A stretch of DNA of 64,000 nucleotides from Lotus japonicus. Its lineage: Eukaryota > Streptophyta > Magnoliopsida > Fabales > Fabaceae. The notes below the pieces were generated by a model. The model saw only the letters and a list, made by a program, of their open reading frames with translations, was not told the DNA's origin and made no database searches. Positions 23,516-32,988 of the stretch are shown piece after piece. Positions within the stretch are counted from its first letter, which is position 1; every line of letters starts with the position of its first letter. A program made the position numbers and the translations under genes. The stretch spans positions 30,323,158 through 30,387,157 of the forward strand of contig NC_080042.1 of NCBI RefSeq assembly GCF_012489685.1. The letters are read 5' to 3'.

Positions 23516-23990
23516 TATTTTATAAGCGTGATATCTCAGGTTTAATACCATTTGAACTTTATACAAGCTCCTTGACTTGCATGCACACAGTGTTTTGGAT
23601 GATGAACTTGCTATTTGAATGAACTATTTGTTTTTCCTATTTTAAAATTTAAACCACTTTTCTTTGGAACTGAGACGATTGGGTAGCACGTCATGGCAAT
23701 ACATCTTATTATGCAGAATCTTTTTGTTATAAGCTTGATATTTCAGTTTTAATAGCATGTGAACTATATACAAGGTCCTTGACTTGCATGCATACAGTGT
23801 TTTGGATGAACATGCTATTTGAATGAACTCTTTGTTTTTTACATTTTCAAATACTATTCTTTGGACTATATACAAGCTCTTATACCTGCTCTGCACGAAC
23901 CTGTGATTTTAATTGTCATACTTGTTTCAGTATGAGGTCTTAGTTTTTATATTTTCAAGTACTTTACTTTGGAACTGAGAATGTTGGGTA
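23516..23990 (+). repeat. Tandem duplication inside the first intron
   Basis: Phrases such as CCTTGACTTGCATGCA(C/T)ACAGTGTTTTGGATGA, GCTATTTGAATGAACT and TTTGGAACTGAGA...TTGGGTAGCACGT recur two or three times with a period of about 220 bp. This is a partly decayed tandem repeat of intron sequence. Confidence 0.6.
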
Positions 23991-25363
23991 GCACGTTGTC
24001 GCCAAAGTGTTTACCAACATCTGCAGTTGAAGTTGGGTTACACGCAGCATATCAAGTTAGATGTCGAGGAGAAGTCTAACACCTGGTAAAACACTTTGGG
24101 GACATCCAAATTTGCTATTCCTTTGTTATACATAGTTCCTACATTGAACTTGATCCTGGATGTTAGACAGGCATCATAGGATCAAATATTTTTTTGATCA
24201 TTCACACACTCATATGTTCATCAACTTGATTAAATGTTTTTGATGTTCATATGCCCATGAATTAACATAACTGTTTTCTCTGTTACCACGAGAGTGTCCA
24301 CCTCCAGACCATGAAAGAGGATACGATGGGAGGGCAGAATCTGTCAAGGGAGATTCTGGACCTGAAGTCAACGCTGATGGATCTTGCTAACACTGTGAAC
24401 AAACTTGTGACCACAGTGTTTACACCGAGCCCCCTTGTCACACCTCCTGGACTAAGAGAATCAACATTCCCAAGGTCTGTAGAGGATCAGCTCAAGCCTT
24501 CAGGTCTATCTGCACGAAGCGAGAAAGCCTTGGATGATCAAACCCCCTTTAAGTGCAAAATGACAGGGAAGAAGCTGTTTTTAACTCAATTTGATGCTAA
24601 TACCCGAGAGTACTTTAAGTTCGACCCGCTTCATGGTGTTAATGTTGGTTCGGTTTCTGGAATTGAAATACCTCAGGTACACCACTCATATAGGATGTTA
24701 AATTTTTATATTGAAAACATTTTCTTATACTTTACATATTTGAGATATTGAATCTAACTTATTTATAAACGTTGTGCAGTATCTGCCAGTTATTTATAGG
24801 CCTCCAGGAACAATGAAGCTGAACCAAATTGAGGCTACGGTTGCTGCGTACATATTCGCGGATAGCGGCTTGTCTGGATTAGATGGGTATTTAACTATGA
24901 CTTTTCATTGCTCTCACAACTTATATATAAGTACGTGAATGTTAATGAGTTAAATGTGTTCATGTTGCAGCAAGGAAACACTGGTGAGGTCCAAATTCTG
25001 TTATGCCACCAGAGACACACTGAAAACACTCCGTCCACTAGGGTGGGTGGACCAGGATGTGAGGCTTGCCTATTTTTTTTCTTTTTTTTCTTTATGGAAA
25101 TGCTATGTTAAGCTTCCAATATGTATGTTGATATGCGAACGTAATTTCCTTTAATTTATAGGTCATTAACATGGTTGTCTACATGCTGACTTTCGAAGAT
25201 GTGGACTTCGCCCACATGAGGACCAAGTGGTTCTTGCCCACAGTTTTTTCGGTAAGCCTTTGTCTTAGTTATTCATGTTAAAAGCTAGTTACACTTGAAG
25301 ATTAAATTATGTTTAACTATTTGTCATGTTTTTTTCCTATAGCAATATGCATTGCAGGAACAG

Positions 25364-25368
25364 TCTAA
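25364..25368. repeat. TCTAA at the 5' edge of element A
   Basis: The five bases before the LTR are TCTAA, but those after the 3' LTR are GCCCT (36908-36912), so element A has no matching duplication. The outer end of the inverted array is bordered by the reverse complement TTAGA at 57288-57292. Confidence 0.6.
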
Positions 25369-26132
25369 TGTGAGACCCAAGTTTTTGAGTTGGAATAAAC
25401 CGAATAAAATTTCTTTTCACGATTAATTTGATGTAACGTGAAGGGAAAACCTGAACAAGGGGTAAATGGATGGAATGAATTTGTGAAGGAGAAAGTTCAA
25501 GAAAAGCTAAAGATTGTATCAAAGTCGATAAGAGTTATAGCACGACTAATATTCGCATTTAAAACCTAGGACAAGAACTTTAGGAAACAAAACTATGTTC
25601 CAGCTTTGGAACACTATAGGAATATAATTTCCAACAAACTTCCAGCTTTGGAACACTATAGGAAATTTTCCAAAAATCTTCTAGAGGAAAATAAGACTTT
25701 CTCTTATTCCTTTCCAAAACGAGCGTTTCGATACGAAACTCTAGGATGTACGAACGTCTGATTCCGATACTCGGAAGTTTGCCGAAACGGAATCCCTGAT
25801 AGTTCAGAAACCCTAAAATCGACGGACGATGGAGACTTTTCTACTCGGGGCTTCAAATAAAGATTTCATCCGCGAACGCTCACTCTAATCGACGTTCTAA
25901 ATCTTTCTTCAGAAGGAAGTTTCTGCATCCGAGGTCAATATCATAAAGTGCATAAAGTGCATTTTTAATGCCGGTAAGCATTAAAAACAAGCCTCGAAAA
26001 CCAAAAATCATACTGATATTTCTTTGAAGAATTAGAAGATTCAGCGGGAAGAATATTGTGTCTAAAATACGTTGGAATCAGTAGGAAAAATCGGAATCGC
26101 GAAATTTTCATTTTTCCGCGTTTTCCATTTCC

Positions 26133-26140
26133 TATATATA
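26133..26140 (+). promoter_or_regulatory. Likely LTR core promoter (TATA box)
   Basis: CCTATATATA lies between a conserved CGCGTTTTCCATTT and an A-rich run leading to a purine-rich leader. In copy D the surrounding LTR has diverged but the same TATA box remains (58983-58991). This supports function and places the RNA start near 26165. Confidence 0.6.
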
Positions 26141-27739
26141 ATATGAAAAATGAAAAAAAAAACAAAAAATTGCCATTTGGAGAGGGAGTGGCCGAGAGCT
26201 TGGAGGAGAGAAAGAGGAGAAGTGATTTTCGCCGTTTCTTGCCCGATTGCTTCACCGTTCGTTGCTAATCGAAGACATCGAGGTATAGTTACTATCTCTC
26301 ACTTCTGATCGTCAGATCTGTCGACTTCTTCTATGTCTTTCTGTGCTCAAAGTTTTGAGCTTTTTGTAAAACTGTTCAAATAAGCTGATTTCAGTGTCTA
26401 AACTTATTCCCTGCATGCTTCTGAGCGTGTTCTGCGGATTAGATTTTGTCAGATGTCGACGAAATGCCGCCGGAATCAATTTTTGCATCAAATACCCATT
26501 TCTGGGCAAAGTTTCGTTCTTTACGCTTAAAACTGACGATTGAGCTTAGTGCTAGTAGGATTAGTCGTCATAAACGTCGTTGTTGACATTCCCATCCAAT
26601 TTGTTTTTCGAAAATTCAGTTTTGAAATTCTGAGCTAAAAATATTGACAAAAATACCCCTGCGACAGTTTTTAACCCGATAATTTTTCTGAGAGTTTCCC
26701 TGGCCTAGATATCGCCTAAGAATACCTAGGAATTGATTTAGATCGAAGAAAAAGTTCGAAAACCCTATTTTCCATAGTGGCCGAAACCTATTTGCTTGGG
26801 TACCGTGTCCAAAAATAATTTTTGGGTCTCTATGACCTGAGCCATTGCGTAGCTCTTTCAATTGTCGAAATTTTGGCGCCGGTTTCGTGTCATTCCGAGT
26901 TCTGTAGCTCGAGTTATGCACGTTTTAGCGAATAAAGTGTTTTTGCACAAAACTTGAATCGAGTCAAAACTCATCCATTCGGGGAAAGCCCTTTCATTCG
27001 TGCCTAAGTGTTGTACTCTGAAGTTTCTTGAGCTTTGTCTAACTCTAGTTAGTATTGTTTCGATTATGTCGACTTAATTTGATTGATTTCTGCTTTGTTT
27101 GCTCTAAGGTTCGTTTGTGGAAACCTTGGGCTTGACTGAACAAGCTTGTGAGCGAGACCTGCACCGCGAGACTAGAACAACTCGAGGTTAGGGCAACTTA
27201 CTTACTAGCTATTTCCTTGTAGGCGTCGATCAATTCGACTGGGTTATTGTGTTGATATTGAATATTGCTTGGATATTGTTTATCGCTTTATGGAAAAATG
27301 TTTTCTGAGAGGCTTCGGCCGTTTGCTGGTTAATCTAGGATGTGTTGGAATATGCTGTTTATGCTTATTGATTGCGCTGATTTAGTTATGCTATTCCACT
27401 TATATCTGTGATACTGATGAGTGAGGATAACGGGCAAGTCATGCCGAATTTTATGAGATTTTTGAGAGAGTTCGAAAGGACGAACGGAGTTCGGACCTTG
27501 TTATGTTTTAATGGATCGAGACCTTCTCAAGGAATTGTTTGGGATTATGGGATCCCTGAAACTTATAGGAAGTATTATAAGATTAAAAGAAACCTATTTT
27601 CTCAAGGAAAACTCATAAGACATTAATCAATCTCTAAAACCATTGAATAATGGTAACAACCTTAGATAAGAGCTTGGAGCTTGAATATTAGTTTGAAAGA
27701 TGAGAAGGGTCGCCGAGTCCAAGTTTAGAAGAAACTTAC

Positions 27740-27895
27740 AAGTTTCCGAGTATGTTGATACTCTTTTGCTCGATGAGCAGTTTATTGTTTGGCTATCTAA
27801 AGTTTAGCCGGAAATTATAAGTTTCCAAGTACTTCGGTACTCTTCGCTCGATGAGCAGTTTATTGTTTGGCTATCTAAAGTTTAGCCGGGAACTA
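27740..27895 (+). repeat. Two 78-bp hairpin-bearing tandem units
   Basis: Units start at 27740 and 27819. Each holds a stem of the GAGTAT-GTTG-ATACTC or AGTAC-TTCG-GTACT type, GCTC-GAT-GAGC, and GGCTA...TAGCC. Between units sit GGAAA...TTTCC and GGAAC...GTTCC stems. The same block occurs in every LTR copy of the family. Confidence 0.75.
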
Positions 27896-27971
27896 TGAGT
27901 TCCAAGTTCATTCTTTCTTCTTTTGATTAATTCATTTTGTCGCATAATCGACATTATCTTCGGCTTAACGG

Positions 27972-28390
27972 GCGCGAATCCTTATGTTCAACCCGACGGG
28001 TTGGACCGATTCGGCAATAATCGTTTGACACGCGTGAATCCTTATATTCAATCCGAGGGATTGGATCGATTCGGCGGTAGTCACTCGGGCACGCGTGAAT
28101 CCTTATATTCAATCCGATGGATTGGATCGATTCAGCCATCGCCATATAAACTCGCGTGAGTCCGTGAGTTCAATCCGAGGGATTGGACCGATTCAGCGAT
28201 AATATTTCGACACGCGCGGATCCTTATATTCAATCCGAGGGATTGGATCGATTCGGCGATAGTCATTAGACGCGCGCAACGTCCGTATGTTCGACTCTAA
28301 TGAGAGAACCGACTTGGCGTTGTCATTTACTGCGTGTGCGAGTCCTTGTGTTCGACCCAATGGGTTGGATCGACTTGACATGCCTATTTT
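27972..28390 (+). repeat. Seven 60-bp tandem units with paired arms
   Basis: Each unit contains an inner stem (CAATCC/GGATTG or CAACCC/GGGTTG, CTCT/AGAG, ACCC/GGGT) within an outer stem (GAATC/GATTC or AGTC/GACT), followed by a variable spacer of about 20 bases. Changes in one arm are matched in the other. It is open in a short frame, but that is a by-product of the repeat. Confidence 0.85.
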
Positions 28391-29310
28391 TGGGATCAAC
28401 GTTTGAATTGACATTGCATGCATACATGCGCCCAATATGGAATTGTTGAGATAATGCTTATTGTATTGTTGAGATATTATTCATTGAATTGTTATTAGAG
28501 CCTTGATAACATGCTAAGTATATACCTTAGGGTAGGCAATACAGAACATATAAATATATATATACAACATATATATATACATACCCCCTTATTCTTCACA
28601 TGTTGTTTGTATTATCTACTATATTCCTTGAGTTGACCCTAGCGCCGTGGCTTTGTTTGTATGTTTGTGTTTGGGCGGTCGGCCTTCTGCCAGACGTTCA
28701 ACAGATGATTCAAGAAGGTTCGTCGTTCGGGGAGGACCCGGAGCGAAATGACTACTACTGAGCCTTCGACGTGGACCCGGACTTCATGGAAGATCAGATG
28801 AGGGTCGAAGATAGTGGTGTAGGATATGGGTGGTTAGAGTTACTGATTTTGGTTGTCATGGTCATAGCTCTGATTCATCAGTTGTATTTTGGGGCAGGGT
28901 AGGTTCCCGACTATTAGCTTTTTGTGTGATTCTCTTCCATGAGGATCACAGGGAGTTTGTCGGGCGTAGGAAGTCTTTTGGAGGCCGTTTGGGGCTAATT
29001 TATTTTCTTGGAGGACTGTAGTTATAAAGCTTGTGACTCTGACTATGAGCCGCACTTATTTGCCCGCGGGCACTACTTTCAATTACTTAATATTACTTTC
29101 CGTCACTTGAGGACACTCGTGACGATGTTTTTAGTTGCAGCAAGGGCTGTGCTTATTTTGTATATTAATCGCTGTTAATTGCGATTGGGTTGAGACCTTA
29201 TTTCGACAAGTCTTTTTATTTAAACAAAACAAAAAAAAAAACCTGCTTTTCCGCTTTATTTTATTTTTGAGTTACTAAAGTGACGCCACCGAAATCGGGG
29301 TGTTACATTG

Positions 29311-29322
29311 TGGTATCAGAGC
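29311..29322 (+). other. Primer-binding site of copy A
   Basis: TGGTATCAGAGC three bases after the LTR end, identical to that of the Tekay-like element at 3352, so initiator tRNA-Met is the likely primer. Confidence 0.93.
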
Positions 29323-29491
29323 TTGTCGAGTCTTTCGGGAGTCTTTGGGGAATAGGTCTTCTGTGCTAGGTTGTGTGAATCTGCAAAGAGTAAAAAATTG
29401 ATTGTCTGCCAAGCGATTTTTCGCTTAGAATTGATTGAAGTTAGTACTTAATCATATTGTATAGTTATGCTAGATGCTATCTTATGGTTAG

Positions 29492-29517
29492 TACTAACTG
29501 TTTGTTTAACTAAACAG
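29492..29517 (+). promoter_or_regulatory. Likely 3' splice site just before gag
   Basis: A perfect branch-site consensus TACTAAC (29492-29498) is followed by a T-rich stretch and AACAG ending at 29517, three bases before the gag ATG at 29521. A possible donor is CGAG|GTATAG at 26282/26283 in the LTR. This is the 3' end of a putative leader intron. Confidence 0.5.
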
Positions 29518-29520
29518 AAC

Positions 29521-30717
29521 ATGGAGAACATGAACCAACTCGCTGGGGCAATGACTGCTATGGCCCAGGCAATGACAAATCAAACTGCGGAGAACGCTCA
29601 GTTGCGTGCTGACAAAGCTGAACGTGAGCGACATAAGCGTGAGAGGGAGGTAGCCCTGGACCAGAATAGGGGATTGAATGATTTTAGAAGGCAGGATCCA
29701 CCCAAGTTCACAGGTGGGACTGACCCGGACAATGCGGATCTATGGATCCAAGAGATTGAGAAGATTTTCGAAGTACTACAGACTAGTGAAGGGGCCAAGG
29801 TGGGCCTGGCAACTTATCTGCTGCTGGGCGATGCTGAGTACTGGTGGAGGGGTACCAGAGGAATGATGGAAGCAAATAATGTGGAAGTGAACTGGGCTTC
29901 ATTTCGTGCTGCTTTTCTGGAGAAGTATTTTCCAGATAGTGCTCGTGACGAGCGTGAGGCACAGTTTCTGACTCTTCGTCAGGGTAGCATGTCCATTCCG
30001 GAATATGCTGCTAAGCTGGAATCGTTGGCCAAACACTTTCGATTCTTCCGCAATGGGGTTGATGAACCCTACATGTGCAAACGGTTTGTGAATGGGCTGA
30101 GGCCTGACATTGAGGACTCAGTGAAACCGTTGGGAATCATGCGCTTCCAGTCCTTGGTTGAGAAAGCCACAGAAGTGGAGTTAATGAAGAACAAGAGGTT
30201 GAATCGTGCTGGAACTGGAGGACCAGTAAGGTCAGGTCCTCAGAACTATAAAGGAAGAGGTAAATTCCAACAGAAGAAGCCGTATCAACGCCCTTTGAGG
30301 GAAGGTTTTACCTCGGGGCAGTATAAGCCCATAAATGCTACCGGAGGAACAGGAAACAAGACTTCGGGCCAAGGAGTAACGTGTTACAGGTGCAAGAAGG
30401 TGGGGCACTACTCTAACAAGTGTCCAGACGGGGGACCTCTATGTTTCAATTGCAACCGTCCGGGGCATCAAGCCAAGGATTGCAATGTAACCAGGGTTGA
30501 GCCATCTGTGCCTACGGTGAGAGGAAGACATCCTGCTGCACGGGGAGGAGTCTATGTCTCGTGCGGCGAGGGAGCTGGTAGACTAGTCAGAGGAGAGCGC
30601 ACGAACGATGGTAACCTTCTAACTATTCCTTCTCATTCTAGGATAACATGCTTTATTACTCTCGTAGAACGTGCAACACACCTAACTTGCCTTTACTGTC
30701 GAGCTTTGACTTTATAG
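29521..30717 (+). CDS. gag: Gag of copy A, intact
   Basis: 398 residues from the ATG at 29521. An in-frame ATG at 29467 lies inside the putative intron, so I did not use it. Residues about 15-50 are Ala/Gln/Arg/Glu-rich and probably coiled; the retrotransposon Gag domain spans about 55-190 (AEYWWRG and EKYFPDSARDE are typical). Two CCHC zinc knuckles lie at 288-301 and 308-321. Gag assembles the virus-like particle and packages the RNA in the cytoplasm. After about residue 370 the frame runs into decayed protease sequence, where ERATH stands in place of the usual DSGATH, so the catalytic Asp is lost. The frame is intact in three of four copies while pol is gone, which suggests past selection on gag. 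Confidence 0.9.
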   Translation: MENMNQLAGAMTAMAQAMTNQTAENAQLRADKAERERHKREREVALDQNRGLNDFRRQDPPKFTGGTDPDNADLWIQEIEKIFEVLQTSEGAKVGLATYLLLGDAEYWWRGTRGMMEANNVEVNWASFRAAFLEKYFPDSARDEREAQFLTLRQGSMSIPEYAAKLESLAKHFRFFRNGVDEPYMCKRFVNGLRPDIEDSVKPLGIMRFQSLVEKATEVELMKNKRLNRAGTGGPVRSGPQNYKGRGKFQQKKPYQRPLREGFTSGQYKPINATGGTGNKTSGQGVTCYRCKKVGHYSNKCPDGGPLCFNCNRPGHQAKDCNVTRVEPSVPTVRGRHPAARGGVYVSCGEGAGRLVRGERTNDGNLLTIPSHSRITCFITLVERATHLTCLYCRALTL

Positions 30718-32988
30718 TTATTACGCCTAATAATACTTTATTTGACCGTTGCTCGTGTTTAAACTATAGAAGTTACACGAGGTTTAGAATAACGCGTTAA
30801 GCCTAGAAAAGTAGTATGGCACCGATGCGTTTAACAAAGGAGCTAGAAGCTGAAGAATGAATCTCCGAGAGATTCCGTATGGATAGTATACGTATGGTGT
30901 CGAGAGTGTGTAGTTCCGTAGCGGCCTCATTGAGGATTTAATATCAGGGTAATTGTGACTACTGGATGATAGGAACTCATTGACTGTTCCAGTGGGTTTT
31001 TCTAAATTTCACCTTCGATGTATTAGGCTTGATCAACTTAATATTGAGGGGGTGATATTCGGAATCAGAACTGGTAATGGACTTTGATAGAAGGATGTGT
31101 AAGATGAATTTGAATTGATCGAGGTTTAGTCGGATTTGGGAGGAAAGTTCGTGTTAAGCACTTGATTGTAAAAGATTAAGATTTAAATCTTTGGAAGTTG
31201 ATGATTGTCGTATATAAATTAATTGGTTAGTTCGTGTGATTACTCCAAGTAGAGGTAGACTAAGTCAAGAGATTTAATGTTGGAAAAATATTAGGTATTT
31301 TCTCGGAAGTTATGAAGTCATAGGTTATGTGATTACTGAGTGGAATTGTTAGAGACTAAATAGGTTGGATTTAATCAGGTTATAGATGATAGCTTGATAG
31401 TAGCAAGATTGAGAAGAATTAACTTTGAACTAGATTGTTGTAGTCGAGTTCGAGGAATAAGTTTTGCTAAGTGCATGATTAATTTGTGGAGACATTATAG
31501 TCTTAAGAGATGAATTTTCACTTGAAAAGTGTTGAAGGGTCAAAGGACATTACCGATGCAAACTAGATAAAAGTTTAGATTTTAAGCCCATGAAGTTTAA
31601 CTTGAATGTGTAAGACTTAGAGAATTGTCAGGAGTTTGCTGGAGTGACTAAATGTTGAATCAATGATTAAGTTAGAAAAAGAAAGTTTTAGCATAAGTTG
31701 AATACTTGGGATTGTTGACATGGATTTCAGGAAAACATGCTAAGATTACTAAGTGAGATTTACTAAGTTGGATTGAAATCTTAGGGTTAAGATTGACCTT
31801 GAGAGTTGAGAATCACGTACGAGTAGGAGATCTTATGGTTGTAGGTGTGATAATAGGATTTGAATCTTAGAAGATTAGAGATCTGAAGATGAGTTGCGGG
31901 TTAAGACCATTGAGGTACAGTATAAGAGAGATCTTGAAGTAAAGGAATTCGGAGTTGTGTAGAGTGTTAAGGTTGGTTATAAGTTGGTGATCGATTGATG
32001 TTGATTATGGGATTGCGGACATAATGAACCATGTGATAAGATTTGAATGATGTTAGCATAGTAAGTTATGATTATGGATATCAGGATCAAGTTGTCAGTG
32101 TGAAAGCATGACGACACTTATCAGGTCGTTTGTGTAAGCGAAGGAGTTTTAGTTTTAAGAAATGGATATTCACTTAAGAAGTATTGAAGGATTAAAGGCC
32201 ATTAGAGGACCAAACTTGGTGAAGGTTTAGGTTTTAAATCTATGGATTTCTGTCTAAGGTGTGTAGGACTCGAAGTTTGTCAGAACTTGATTGAGAGATT
32301 AAGAAATTGATTGACGAGATGGTGATTGAGATACAGAAAGGAAAGTTCTAGTATTAAGATGAATACTTGAAGTCGTTATATTTGGGCAAGTTTCATAGAG
32401 TCTAAGAGTGAATGGAACCTTGTTATGGATTCTGATGAGGTATACTAGAGTTAACCAATGAATTCTACTAAGTTGAATGAGGATCCTAGGGCTAAGGTTG
32501 ACCTAGTGAGCTGAGATTCATGTACGCATAAGGAATTTAGTGGTGTTAGCGGTTACGATAACAGTTAAATCTCGGGAGGTTGAAGGATCGGATGATAAAA
32601 TGACTAGTTAAGTCCTTTGAGGTATAGTTATGATTTAATCTTCTAGGGGATGAGTTCTGATTTGTGCGAAGTGTTAAGGATTTCCAATAAGTGTAAATTA
32701 GTTTGAGTAAGGAAAGTTTTGAAGAAAGAGATGTCAATAATGGGTTGTTAGATATTAAGATGAAGATTTGCTTATAAGTTGTTGATAAGTTGATGTTAAA
32801 GGGAATGAGTCTAGTGATGCACTAGGTATTAAGGCTCAAGTCGAGGTTTAATTTGAAGGGTGACTAAGTAGAAGATTGATTTCATGGTGCTATATGGGAG
32901 TTAGATGAAGAGACCAAGGAATAATATTCGGAGTTTTTGCCTGAACCCTAAGTTTCGAGGACGAAACTTTCTTTTTGGAGGGTAGTAA
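30718..32988 (+). other. Non-coding internal module replacing pol
   Basis: No long frame on either strand. The first 60 or so bases still recall a Tekay protease. The rest is C-poor and G/A/T-rich on the plus strand and contains two diverged copies of a segment of about 650 bp (near 31505-31970 and 32155-32680). The last bases, AGTTTCGAGGACGAAA then a GGAGGG purine tract, are the usual Tekay 3' end. The module is conserved in copies A, B, C and D. Confidence 0.75.

Larger units (their letters stand above)
23179..25368 (+). pseudogene. Ulp1/C48 peptidase-like gene, truncated by a retrotransposon
   Basis: Likely exons are 23179-23288, 24008-24085, about 24295-24676, 24780-24886, 24971-25058, 25162-25251 and 25343-25368. 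The last five are well supported by GT-AG sites and phases; the first two junctions are less certain. The first exon is Lys/Ala/Pro-rich and looks like a nuclear-localisation N-terminus. Later exons read VIYRPPGTMKL, then WVDQDVINMVVYML and KWFLPTVFS, the pattern seen before the catalytic core of plant Ulp1-like proteins. Ulp1 proteases cut SUMO from targets, and plant genomes also carry many Ulp1-like genes derived from Mutator-like elements. The catalytic His, Asp and Cys would lie beyond 25368, where the LTR of element A begins inside an exon, so this copy cannot encode an active protease. Confidence 0.6.
25369..29307 (+). repeat. 5' LTR of copy A (A5)
   Basis: Contains a TATA box at 26133, hairpin repeats at 27740-27895, a seven-unit 60-bp repeat at 27972-28390 and an AT dinucleotide tract at about 28545-28585. 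It shares diagnostic bases with the LTR at 53349-57287 rather than with its own partner at 32989-36907 (see findings). Confidence 0.92.

Noticed and set aside
27408..27626. 72-residue open frame (MILMSEDNGQ...) repeated in the LTRs
   Set aside because: Identical only because the LTRs are identical. It overlaps LTR leader sequence and shows no domain. Identity between young copies is not evidence of coding.
27923..28159. 78-residue open frame with repeated ...GLDRFG... peptide in each LTR
   Set aside because: It is simply the 60-bp tandem repeat being a multiple of three. Changes between units preserve DNA/RNA pairing, not protein, and there is no gene context.
27960..28400. CRISPR array
   Set aside because: The repeats are directly abutting, imperfect 60-bp units without unique spacers, in a plant LTR.
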